This document shows positions 22,285-32,062 of a stretch of DNA of 55,648 bases, in pieces; the stretch's first letter is position 1; every line of letters starts with the position of its first letter. Below the pieces are notes generated by a model. That model saw only the letters and a list, made by a program, of their open reading frames with translations. It did not search any database and was not told the origin of the DNA. Position numbers and translations under genes: made by a program. Origin of the DNA: Zygnema cylindricum. Its lineage: Eukaryota; Streptophyta; Zygnematophyceae; Zygnematales; Zygnemataceae. The stretch is taken from assembly GCA_037447655.1 (NCBI GenBank), contig JBBHKE010000073.1, positions 1-55,648 on the forward strand, in the 5' to 3' direction.

Positions 22285-22771
22285 CGCACCGTGGTCGTCA
22301 GATTCAAACTAGCTTTTAATTCTAGCCGTCGAATCAAATGTGCGGTATATTTGTTTCGTGTGGTACCCTCGTCCGTACTAGGTAAAACTATGTCTATGTG
22401 CTAAGGGTCAGTTTACTCACTTAAATGAATTTCCCTACGAGTACATATTTAAATAATTATCGGGCCCTATATATGTCAAGACAAATCGTAGGTTATAAGA
22501 TAAAACTAACAGCTATTCTAAAGAACAGAAGGTACCCGGATCAAGTCCTAGGTTCGTCACATATATTTGGTAAATCTAGTAAGATCTTGCTGCCTGTTTC
22601 TTTGGACAGCTGAGGTAGCTATGGCTCTAACTCCCTCTCTAGCCTTCAATGACTCGGACAAGTGTGGGGGCTTGAGAAGAGGAGTTAGAGGTACACTGCA
22701 TCAGTTTTTTTCTGCCTTTTATTCTACAAGTTAAATCTAGAAAATATGAAAAGAAATTATTAATTTTTACA

Positions 22772-23697
22772 CAAGTCCCCATATTTGTTGTTGTCATTGA
22801 AGACACGAGAGGGAGTTAGAGCCATGGTTGCCTACGTTCTACAAAGTGAGAGGAAGTCAGATTTTGGTAGAGTCACCATAAAGGCTTGACAGACCGAAAA
22901 TTTGATCTTGGTACTTGACGTCCGTCAGAGTAGCCCGTAGCCGTTAGCTTTGTCTTGTAGTATACGAACCGTGCTGAGGTATAAAAGGTATGACAATTAT
23001 TTAAAGATGTACAACTATAGATTTTCATTTAACTGAACCAACAAGTTCTACAGCATAGATACAGTTTTACCTATAGTGCGACCTAAGGTAACGCATGAAA
23101 TAAATGTTACGGACAATTATTTCAACAACAAGTATCAAGAGCCGGTTTTGGATCAGACGGCCACGTTGCAAGCCGAGATCGTAAAATGGCCAGTTTCGCG
23201 GTTTGCAGTCACATCCACACCATATGACACGTGGCGTTTTCTCATTGGCTCGCGGAATTTCAGGAGAGCATCAATTCAAACCCAGATGTGACAAGCGTCG
23301 ACTTTTAGGTTATGCCGTATGATGATTATAGGGAAAGTACCCTGTCACTATTACTTTTCTGTACTCTAGAGTAATATGATTCATAGAGTACACTAGTAGT
23401 AGAGGATTAAGAGAGGGGTTTTGGACTTAGGAAAATTTAGGTAATCGCCTCTCTCCTAGTGTGCTTCGTACAAAAGTCATCTTTGACCGTTTATAACTCA
23501 TTACTGAAGGAGCAAATTGCCTGATTATTTTTGCGCCGGACTCAGGGGAGTCTTATCTTCATAGGGGTGAAGTTTGGTCAATTAGTTGTCTCTTAAGGTG
23601 GTGGTCGGAGTTGGGTAAAGAAACAAGGGGCAAGGCTATTGTAGAGGCTTTCTGTGAGCTGCCTACACTGAGGACCTATGGAGTTCTCAGTGTTGCA
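22772..23697 (+). mobile_element. 5' LTR of family-B element B3 (5' end missing)
   Basis: Starts abruptly at the CAAGTCCCCATATTTGTTGTT block, which in complete family-B LTRs lies over 100 bp from the start, so that much is lost at the head-to-head junction with the B2 LTR. It retains the tRNA-like segment (about 22,895-22,975), a G-box-like GACACGTGGC near 23,226 and the gag ATG at 23,678. It ends GTGTTGCA right before a perfect primer-binding site. Confidence 0.75.
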
Positions 23698-23989
23698 GGT
23701 TATGGGCCCACCCTCTAAGTTGCCCATCTTTAGTGGAACTCGGTTTATTTACTGGGAGAGTATGATGACAAGAGCTCTATGTGAAAAGAGGTTTTGGAGG
23801 ATAGTGAGTGGACAAGGGAAGCTTCCATTCAATTTAGCCATCCCCCTAGGCTTTTGGGGAAGCAGGTTTAAAAGAAAAGGTGATCCAGCTCCACCAGAGG
23901 AGTCAAAGGAAGAAGAAAGAATTGTGATGGAAAAAGGGAAAGAAAGGAGACAATCACACCTATGGCAACACCTTCAGCAACCGGGCTAA
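23678..23989 (+). pseudogene. gag N-terminus of B3
   Basis: MEFSVLQVMGPPSKLPIFSG, then TRFIYWESMMTRALCEKRFW and a charged tail, 103 codons to a stop. The protein is the conserved copia gag N-terminus, close to B1 and B2. After about 24,000 no further copia domain follows, so the element is truncated. The first six codons and part of the seventh lie in the LTR; the next five are the primer-binding site. Confidence 0.8.
23698..23712 (+). other. Perfect half-tRNA primer-binding site of B3
   Basis: GGTTATGGGCCCACC directly follows the LTR end. It is an exact 15-base complement of the initiator tRNA-Met anticodon stem-loop (GGUGGGCCCAUAACC in plants) and not of the CCA-end acceptor arm. It also codes for V-M-G-P-P of gag. 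Confidence 0.75.
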
Positions 23990-24498
23990 CATTCATGTCA
24001 CCTATGTCAAGCTCGAGTGTTTTTCAGGCACCCTTTTTTATTACCGAGGATTTCTGTACCTTTCCTACGCGTACTGTTCTTAAATTACGGAGAAGCAAGC
24101 ACAACCAGCCAGATGGATTATAGTATTTCCACTACGGATCAAGACGCACTTTATTTCGTGCCTAACGGAGGCCGGACGACAAAGTTCTATTGTCTAAAAG
24201 ATTGCAGTTCCGCTACATAGCATTAGCTTCCACCAGCCCTAGTGGGGGGTACATTGTGGTTTGCCACGTAGACTTCCGGACTGTAATCTAGATTATGCTG
24301 TTAGCAGTCTGTAGCAATTCAGTTCAGGTTCAGTTGACCAGTGGTTCATTTATTACATTAAGTGAAAGCTTGTCACTTCCGTGTCCTTTTAGTACTTTGT
24401 CTTACAAACTATGGAACAAATAATAACTTCCGGCCGCGGATCTAGCCGTAGTCAGAGGTCCAACTTTTTGCCCCAAGTGTAGTACACATTATTTTGTC
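23990..24498. other. No recognisable feature
   Basis: About 500 bp between the B3 gag remnant and the minus-strand remnant. It contains short open frames only, without motifs. Confidence 0.4.
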
Positions 24499-25154
24499 TT
24501 ATGTTAGTTCGGTTGCCGTTGCTGGCCGCTCATTGGCTAATAGCGTAGGTTTGACTTTTGGACCTGAAACTGGACAAGCTTTTGCTGTATAAGGCACTTG
24601 GGGCCGAAGGAGACAGGTTGCTTTTGAGTACTGTCTTCTGTGAAAACCCTCAGAAAATCCAACAAACTTTCTTTTGGAAGAATCTTTGTTTTGTTTGACT
24701 CTATTGCCATCTTTGTTTTGGATCTGTCCATTGTGGGAATCATAGTTCGGGCTGGTAGTTGGCACTATCGTCCCTTTGGGTGATTTTTGGATCTTTCGCT
24801 GCTTGAAACTGAGAAGAGTCTGGTCGGTTCCGAACTGCGGACACCGAGGGTTGAAGGAGTACCATACCTATTTGCACTACCATTGGGAGAGAGTTCGCCC
24901 TTGTCTCTTTGTCCTTGTAAATTGTCGGGGTATGTTAAGCTTTCTTCGCCATCTTTTATATCTGCCATCTTATATTCTATTTCTGTGGTCAAGGTGATAT
25001 TGTTAAATCTGAAACAGCCATTCCTATTTATTACTATGTGTCCACCTGGTAGTGCATTTGTGTATTCGCTTTTAGTTTCTTTTGCTTTGGCGTGAACTCT
25101 CTGGAGTAAAACTACCACTTCCTTGTATCGAAACAGTGGGTTTTGAGGGAACAA
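24499..25154 (-). pseudogene. Unknown hydrophilic coding remnant, one frameshift
   Basis: Two minus-strand frames follow each other: 25,154-24,765 (MFPQNPLFRYKEVVVLLQRV...) and 24,765-24,499 (...PTTSPNYDSHNG...). Between HPKG and TIVPTTSP a one-base shift joins them, giving about 215 codons of polar, Ser/Asn/Lys-rich protein. I recognise no domain. It lies divergently to the larger coding remnant starting at 25,310, with only about 155 bp between them. It could be a retroelement gag, a host gene fragment or chance. Confidence 0.3.
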
Positions 25155-25309
25155 ATGCTAAAGACTTCCCGTGAATGAGTACAATACTGAAAAGCCACCT
25201 GTCTCCTTCGGATTAGAGGGGATATGAGCTTTTGACTTTAGAAGCTCTCTCTCGATGTAAGCGAGTTTTGTTTACTTTCGTTTCTTCTTCTTTCGAGACC
25301 TTTGTCATC

Positions 25310-27565
25310 ATGGGGGGAGGCGAAGCTTAAGATAAGAATCTCTCCGGTGCTAGGGCAGAAGAACGCGCGAATCAAGAAGCGGTGGCACCAGAAGAAAAGT
25401 CACAGGTTCCCGAAGAATCCGTCCCTTTCACCTCGTCTGCAAACATAGAGCGGTTTCTCGAAGGGATGATGCCTGAGCCTATTAGAGTTGAGACTCCTCC
25501 AAAACCGCCCGAACCGCAAACTTCGCCCCCATCTCCTCCTAGCCTCACTCCTGAACATTTTCTCTCTTTGGCGGAGGCCTCCAGAACCTTTGCCGAGGAA
25601 AGAAAGGAGTCCAGAGCACAAGCTCAAGAAAGAAACCGAGTGTCACCTCGGGCCAGGCCAAAGAGGCAAGCTCAGCGGGAGCCCCTTTTGAGTCCTCTTC
25701 CGGAGGTTGGGCTTCATACTAGATCAAAGAATCTCAGGGCCGAAATTTAGATTGACCCTACGGTTTTGACGGATCCCAGCCGCCGTGGTCGAAAGGAACT
25801 CCTTGCTCTTCATGATCTTCATGAACTGAAGGTGAAGCAGGAAATAGTGCAAAGAGTGGCTCGGTTGGATCGACCCCGGGTGGTTAAACCAGTGGGAGGG
25901 GTGGTGGAGATTCTAAGCAGCTCTTCAGAGAGTGGTTCCTCACAGTCCTTGTAGGAAAGGCCCAGGAGGGCTCCTCCTTCTCGCCCTCCTCCATCTTCTT
26001 CTCAAGACACTACAGCAAGCCGACCGTCCCAGGTGCGCCCTGCTTCGAGGTCTCGTAGGGGAGCAGGTGGCAGCGAGAGAGGGGTTCCAGAGCCGGTGAG
26101 GGGGAAGAAGTTTGACCACAGGGATAGTAAGAGTAGATTTGCACCTCTTCCCAAGGAAGAATTTTCCCCAACGCCGACGCTATTCTCCACTGAGAGATCT
26201 TCCCCTATGGCACACCGTGTTCGCCGTGACGAAAGGTTTTGGTGACTCGAACACACTGACCCAAAGGTTGCGGAAGCAGAACTTGAAGAGTTGTCCGAGG
26301 GATTGTGGAGAGCGAGGCCTACAGATCTAGAAATTCTAGGAGCACGGATAACTGATCTCACAGGAGTAGTGGAAACGGCTAAGGAACTACTGGAAATTTT
26401 GAAATCTCTGGGCCAGGCTACGCCCGGGGCTGGACCCGTCACAGTAGATTGGGAGGCTTTGGTGGAAGAACGGAGAAAGTTGTGGGAGCAGGAATTGAAC
26501 CTCATCCGGGAAGCTCGGCGGAGGTCAAGTAGGATCCTCAGTGGGCGGATTCCTCCAACACAAGTAGCGGAACCCCCGTTCGGAGATCAACCCCAGGCTC
26601 CTTCCTCGGAGATTGGTCAGGAACCTCCTCTTCAACAGGAAGAGGGGGCAGACACAAGACCTAATATTGGGGGTTTGGGTGCAGATTCACCGTTTGAAAT
26701 CCAGCGGCTAAAGCGGAAGCATAATACCCTAGTGGAGACGATGTGTTTCTCCTTCGGGGAAGTCAAAGGGAGACGGCAGAGGAGAGTGAACAGGAAGAGG
26801 AAATTCTCGATTACCTCTTTCCACTTCCTGCCGACACACAACATCCGTATCTCACCTTCAGCTTCGCAAAGCGCTTGTATTGGGATCCCAAGGAGTGGCC
26901 CGAGGAGTGGCGTACGAGAAAACATGGGGATCCTATCTTTATTCTTGCCAGCGTACCGTCACACCAGCTTGGAATTTTATGAGAATAAAGGACCTCGGGA
27001 ACAACCACAAAGGTTATGTGTAACTAAACCCACATGCCCTATCGTTTGTGGAAGTAGTTGAGGACAACTACCGGTACAGGGTGGATGTTCCCGGGTTACT
27101 CCGCCATTATCACCCGTGGGATGTCCGCCTCCATGACATCATCTCTAGGGCGGAGGTCACCCTGAGGTACGGGCACTCAAGCTGGCCCGAAAGAACGCTC
27201 TGCAGCGGGCCCGAGCTGCCAAGAAACATGGGTCCTTCAAGCTAAGGAAGGTACCTAGGTGGAAATCGGCTGAAGAGGAGGCAGAAGCGGCACAACAACT
27301 TGCAGAACCCGAATCGTCCCAAATTTCGGCACCTGAGGAGCCTGCACTGGCGGCCATTCCGCCGCAACCCGAGGGTCCCGAGGTTGTACCGGAAGAGGGG
27401 GAGGACCAAGTGCGGGAGCAAATCATTCGGAGACGTTTGGCAGCGGCAAACCATCATATTTTGTTATTGGAGACCGGAAATAGCCTCCAAACCAACTCGA
27501 CACCCCGGATAGGAAGCCGGTGGACCGCTAAGAGACGCACGTATACCCCGCCAGCTTCGAAATAA
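25310..27565 (+). pseudogene. Unknown ~750-codon intronless coding remnant (gag-like composition)
   Basis: From ATG at 25,310 (MGGGEA) one reading frame runs to about 26,740 and is interrupted only by four in-frame stops: TAA at 25,328, TAG at 25,748, TAG at 25,952, TGA at 26,243. Short indels then move the frame (26,743-26,982 with KRLYWDPKEWPEEWRTRK, then about 26,960-27,165 with DNYRYRVDVPGLLRHYHPWD). It returns to the first frame for LKLARKNALQRARAAKKHG and a 130-codon tail ending TYTPPASK at 27,565. The layout is a proline/glutamate-rich N-terminus, Arg/Ser-rich linker, a central helical charged segment (VETAKELLEILKSL, then VEERRKLWEQELNLIREARR), a W/Y-rich core, and a basic-acidic C-terminus. 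GC content is clearly higher than the surroundings. No protease, RT or integrase is present. It may be the gag of a non-autonomous LTR element or a retro-copied host gene. Confidence 0.45.
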
Positions 27566-28097
27566 GTTCAACTAGACGCTGAAGCCCTAGGGAGGCATTG
27601 AACAGGTTACATAGTTGGGTACTTATAGCCAAAGGAACCACATGCTATGCCAGGGCGTCGTAGTAGTGTACCGGGATCGACCGCTAGCATAGTCAGGAAG
27701 CAACTTAGCAGCGATAGTTACTAGTTGCGAAGCAACATACAGTCAGCAAAGAGCTACAGCCTAAAAGATAAAGAATGCCGTAGAATGTAGATAGAACGGT
27801 ATTGGTCTAGAAGATATTTCGGGGATTTGTCTCGGTTGACCGTTAAGGTCCACGTGTACAGTTGTACAGTACTAGGTTGCCTAGCAGCTAGCTAGTTTAA
27901 ATAGTCAGGTAGGCTTAGTGGATAGGACACTCTTTGAGTAGACCTATGCGGCGAGCAGAACCTTGTACTCTCTTCCAAGTAATAAAGCACAACTTTGTGT
28001 GTCAATGTTGTGTACTCCTACTGTTCCTACGCGAAGAACCTAGATGTTTTTCCGTTGTGCGTTGTGGCGTGTTGTGGTGCGCTATTGTCCCTTTTAC
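27566..28097. other. Unassigned, LTR- or 3'UTR-like flank
   Basis: Downstream of the coding remnant, with AATAAAGC near 27,981 followed by TTTGTGTGTCAATGTTGTG, which resembles a polyadenylation region. I could not find a matching copy upstream of 25,310, so an LTR is not shown. Confidence 0.3.
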
Positions 28098-28247
28098 ATC
28101 CTTGCTCTAAAAGCCCATATTTATGAAAAATAGCATACAAAAACAAAATGTGTGATGCAATTATTATTTGGGTTCGTCTAATACACAGTTTCAAATACGG
28201 GGGTATTCACTTAAAGTTTAATGAGGGGAAAAGAAAAAGAAAAAGGA

Positions 28248-28284
<37 letters not shown>

Positions 28285-28739
28285 GTGTTTTGTTATTAAG
28301 TGTGATTTGAAAGAAAAGTATACTAGAAAAAAAAGGGAGTGTTAAAATGTCTGTATTTTCTAGGTCTGTATTTGTCTATGTTGAGAAGAAGTAATTAATA
28401 TTCACTTCTTAATTTAGACTCTAGAGTGAAGAGAGAGAAAGATAGTCACCATGGATGCGCCATAGTCTCAGATGAAAAAGGAAAGAGGTGGATAAAATCC
28501 TTGCTCAAAAAGCCCGGATTTGTGAAAAATGGCATGCAAAATAAAATGTGTGATGCAATTATTTTTTCGGTTCATCTAATACACAGTTTCAAATACGGGG
28601 GCATTCACTTAAATTTTAATGAGGGAAAAAGAAAAAGAAAAAATAAATATATATATATATAATTGTGTTTTTTTATTAAGTGTGAGTTGAAAGAAAAGTA
28701 GACTAGAAACTAAGGGGAGTGTTCAAATATGTGTAATTT
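28098..28739 (+). repeat. Tandem duplication of a copia RNase H tail plus LTR start (period ~399 bp)
   Basis: The block CCTTGCTC...AAAGCCC, a degraded RNase H tail, an AT microsatellite, a polypurine tract (AAAAGGGAG / AAGGGGAG) and the first bases of a family-B LTR occur at 28,100 and again at 28,499. In the second copy the frame reads KWIKSLLKKPGFVKNGMQNK, the counterpart of LWVKSLFQELGYMKEGVHE at about 44,900. The first LTR fragment (from 28,340) is only about 125 bp long; the second (from 28,720) continues. Confidence 0.75.
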
Positions 28740-29305
28740 CTAGGTCCGTATTTGTCTATGTTGAAAAGAAGTAATTAATATTCACTTATTAATTTAGACT
28801 CTAGAGTGAAAAGAGAGAGAGAATCACCATGGTTGCCGCCATAATAAGAAAGAAACAAGCACACAGATTGATAGATTACCAAAATGTTGCCCTAAACAGA
28901 TTTGAAGCTAAGTCTATGATAGACTTTATAGACATACGCCTTAACCATTAACGCATTAACGAAACGTTAAACGTTTGTGGTTCGGTGATTATTTATAGTG
29001 TCACGTAAACTTCACTTGCACTTAAACCGACCAAAATTGACGAAACGACATCTATAGTCAAACGCCGCTCGCGGACGCGAATTAAATTGTGTAAAATATA
29101 TGATCGGACGCACGACGTCGCCCCCACCATACGTGAATGAATCTTTGGCGGCTTTTGGACATAACGGCGCGCTCTGCCATGTGGCGCCACATCATAGGAC
29201 GCCGGAAAAGATGGGAGGAGAAACAATGGCTCCCAAGTTCACAAGTGTCAACGAGAAGGCCATGATGTACAATGGCTGTACAAAAGTACAATCGACCATT
29301 GACGT
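28720..29305 (+). mobile_element. Family-B 3' LTR, truncated
   Basis: Starts TGTTCAAATATGTGTAATTT after a polypurine tract and aligns with the LTR at 21,201 through TGCCATGTGGCGCC (G-box position) and TACAATGGCTGTACAAAAGTA. It stops before the TATA region at about 29,305, where an unrelated 85-bp tandem repeat begins. An antisense tRNA-like segment is at 28,886-28,954. Confidence 0.7.
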
Positions 29306-29475
29306 CTACAAAAACAATGACGGTTGTAGACCTCTAGTTTTTTGTGACATTGAAGATGTCTAGGGTTTTGGAACATATTCACGCCATGCTCTACAAAAAC
29401 AATGACGGTTGTAGACCTCTAGTTTTTTGTGACATTGAAGATGTCTAGGGTTTTGGAACATATTCACGGCATGCT
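29306..29475. repeat. 85-bp tandem duplication
   Basis: CTACAAAAACAATGACGGTT through ACGCCATGCT occurs at 29,306 and 29,391 with only one or two mismatches, so it is a recent event. Confidence 0.9.
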
Positions 29476-29878
29476 CACCTGTGACAACGTTATTGTCATT
29501 AATTCAAGAACTTTAAGCCAATGGAATTTTTGACTTTCTTCACTCAACTTGCCATCAAAATATGCCCTATAATATTACAAATAAATATTTTTCAAAAATC
29601 TTTCATTTTTCACCATTATTATCGTGGTTCATTCCATTAAACAAAAATTGAACAAAAACGTGAATTCGGCAAATCGGCCGATTCGCCCTATGTCCTAACA
29701 TTTCATTGGTTGGAAGTGTCAATTTTGGTTTGGTCTTCATATCGCAAGTGGAACCTTTGGAGTGTATCGGCTTTTGGGACGTATATTAGGGAGACTACTT
29801 TGAATCAAGAAATTTCACATCCATGTACGCGGTAGTATTTAGCGGTAGTATCTTAGAGTTTGCATCTTTAGCCAATAA
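29476..29878. other. No recognisable feature
   Basis: AT-rich; no open frame or motif beyond a short palindromic AATCGGCCGATT near 29,670. Confidence 0.4.
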
Positions 29879-30185
29879 TTGCATTTAGTTCGACGGAGGC
29901 AGAATACATGGCATCATGCCATGCCTCAAAGGCCTCAGCTTGAATAAAAGAGATGTAGGGCGAGTTTAGAATTTATATGGGCCGCTTGAAGGTTTTTACG
30001 GACAGTATAAATTCCATATGGCTTATGGAAAATCCATTGTTTCATAAATGTATGAAACATTTCCCTATTGAATGACATATTTTTGCGTGATCTAGTTGTA
30101 GCAAAAAAGGTGGAATTTTTGTACGTGTTAGCTTTAGAGGAAGGCGCGGATATGTCTACCGAGGCAAAAGCATTTTACGTTCTAT
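29879..30185 (+). pseudogene. Copia RNase H fragment of a further family, followed by a possible LTR
   Basis: Reads IAFSSTEAEYMASCHASKAS, a classic copia RNase H signature, then after stops KVFTDSINSIWLMENPLFHK (the CDN region with aspartate but changed neighbours). It ends at about 30,185, where TGTTGGGGAGACCC could be an LTR start, with an ACTATAAGAGG TATA-like box at 30,234. No 5' part is seen. Confidence 0.55.
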
Positions 30186-30720
30186 TGTTGGGGAGACCCA
30201 AATTAGGGTTGCTTTGAGTTTGAGCCAATTCGCACTATAAGAGGGGAAATGCTGGGTTGTACTGTGGAATAGGGCGCCTAGTTATGTGGCGATGTATTGA
30301 ACCATTGGAATTGTATCGGTTTCGTTGAGTTGGTTTCAGTTTTTGATTTTGTTTGTTTTGTTAGAAGCGTTCAGCTTGCTATTTTTTTTCGTAGTATTTC
30401 TGTGCTTTTCTTAGTTCTTTTGGCGTGATTTGATAGGTGCATTTGCTCGTTCAGTGTCCTTTTTAATATTGTTGTCAAGTTACAAAATTTTTCTATGTTT
30501 GAGACATAGAGAGAGAGAGTAAGAAGGAATTTTCTCTTATTGTGGGAACAATTTTTCAGTGACATATTATGGATTTTTGCTGCAACTCTTTCCTGCTCTT
30601 CTGGTGATTATTCTTTTGCAATTCAACTTGAGTGGGATTTCTTTTTATTATCATGTTTGTCTTTGGTGTGTTACAATCCTACCAAATTTGACTCCTTCCT
30701 CTATGCCAGCTCTTTCACAG
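30186..30720. other. Possible LTR body / unassigned T-rich DNA
   Basis: Follows the RNase H fragment and begins TGTTGGGGAGACCC. I cannot define its end. Confidence 0.25.
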
Positions 30721-30828
30721 TTATTTCGTACAAATTTCACTCTTCGCAAGAGAGCGGGACCGGACGAAGAGAAGTTATTTCGTACAAATTTCACTCTTCA
30801 GAAGAGAGCGGGACCGGATGAAGAGAAA
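30721..30828 (+). repeat. 54-bp in-frame tandem duplication
   Basis: TTATTTCGTACAAATTTCAC through GAAGAGAAG occurs twice, at 30,721-30,774 and 30,775-30,828, so an 18-residue unit LFRTNFTLRKRAGPDEEK is doubled within an open frame (30,559-30,951). Confidence 0.9.
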
Positions 30829-31480
30829 TTGTTCAATTTCTTACGTGCACAGTATGAGAATCCTCTTCCCACAGATCCTTTTGTCCAATCTCAGATAAAC
30901 GAGGTGCAAGTAATCCTCTGGACTTGTTTAAAGACATGTTTAAAACTGTGATGACATTGATGATAGACTACAATTCTGAAATGAGAGATAAAAAGTGCAA
31001 GTGTCGAATGCTCAATAAACCGGATTTTGAATTGGAGTGAGATGAGAGTGGAGGAGATAGTGAATATGATATAAGACAGAGAATTCGTAAAATGATTTTG
31101 ATTATGACCACAAATTGGAGAACAAGGAGAGCATCCAAATGTCTGGAAAAAACACCATTTTCAACGGTTCCAACTACGTCATTTGGAAGAAATATATTCA
31201 AGGTCAATTAATTTTGAAAAGATTGTGGAAAATTGTGAACGGAGAGGAGCACGCTCTAGCAAGGCACGAGGCGGCAATATAAATAAAAGGATGTCGCAAA
31301 TAAAAACGACTTATGAAGATTTTTTCTTTTTTGGTTCTCGATCATTTCCTCACTCATAACACGGCCCATAAGTGCTGGAAGTCACTCGAAAATAAATACG
31401 AAAATGGAGTCCAAAATAAAAGCTACTAAATATTCATAGACGTTATGAATTTAAACATCAAACAACATAAATGTCTAGAT
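30829..31480 (+). pseudogene. gag, first part, of old family-C copia element C0
   Basis: MFKTVMTLMIDYNSEM near 30,935 parallels MFDTLMRYVDSRFQTQ of element C1. Further on come FNGSNYVIWKKYIQGQLILK and RLWKIVNGEE, then DHFLTHNTAHKCWKSLENKY. The frame is broken in several places. It stops at 31,480 inside gag, where C1 is inserted, and resumes at 37,417 with MDDEVKRYKIIMKHIMNNRR, exactly the next residues expected from C1's own gag (SMDDAVKRFNIILEQLLNN). Confidence 0.8.
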
Positions 31481-32062
31481 AGTATGATCTTAGTATAAAT
31501 AATCACAAATTAACTTCACCAAAGGAAAAATTCAGCCAAAAAGATTCATAAGTGTTTTTGGCCAAAAGCCTTTCACATCATCTCTTCTCTCTCCTCTCCT
31601 TTCTCTCTTTAATAATCTCTTCTCCAAATGATTAATTTCTGCAGCAGTAATCTGCAGACTATATATCTCCTCTAACTAGCTTACAAGGCTAACAACTAAA
31701 GGTATCATTGCGGCAAACTTCTGTCTCCATCCTGGCAGAAAAACATTGAAAGGAAGTTTTCGCGAAAGAAGGCGTACACGCCTTCTCTTCCAAAAGCGAA
31801 ACCCCAAAATAGAAGTTTCGTGCGTGCGTTGTGTGTGCATTGAATCAAAACCCTTGCACACTATAAAAATACACCTGTACACTGAATAGTACACTTGCAT
31901 ATTAAAACAAAAGTGACGCGAACCGAAATTGTATTTTTTGTTCACGGACGCCACAAATGCGGACACGAAAACAACGTCGCACGATTCATACGATGACTCA
32001 ACATAAAGTTTGTTGGTTCATCAATATTGAAGAATATTGGCGATTTTGTCAATAAATCAACA
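31481..32062 (-). mobile_element. 3' LTR of C1
   Basis: 582 bp. Starts TGTTGATTTATTGAC at 32,062, next to the polypurine tract GAGGGGGAT. It contains a TATA-like TATAAAAATACACC region (31,861-31,874, plus-strand view) and ends at the TAGAT target duplication. It is shorter than the 5' LTR because of a deletion of about 40 bp near 31,510. Confidence 0.85.

Larger units (their letters stand above)
19659..22771 (-). mobile_element. 5' LTR of B2, split by two inserted LTRs
   Basis: The B2 LTR survives as three pieces: 19,659-20,107, 21,110-21,200 and 22,285-22,771. Its start (minus strand TGTAAAAATTAATAATTTC) is at 22,771. The interrupted pieces align in order with the uninterrupted family-B LTR at 20,108-21,109: for example CCATAAACCGCCAAAACG at ~21,160 corresponds to CCATAAACACCAAAGTG at ~20,590. 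The first insertion is flanked by a perfect ACCGC duplication, the second by CACAC/CGCAC. The third piece contains an antisense tRNA-like segment (B-box GGATCAAGTCC at 22,538-22,548). Confidence 0.7.

Noticed and set aside
25310-26245. Stop-codon reassignment or readthrough explaining the four in-frame stops
   Set aside because: All three stop codons are involved, frameshifts also occur, and other frames in the window end normally at these codons; decay is simpler.
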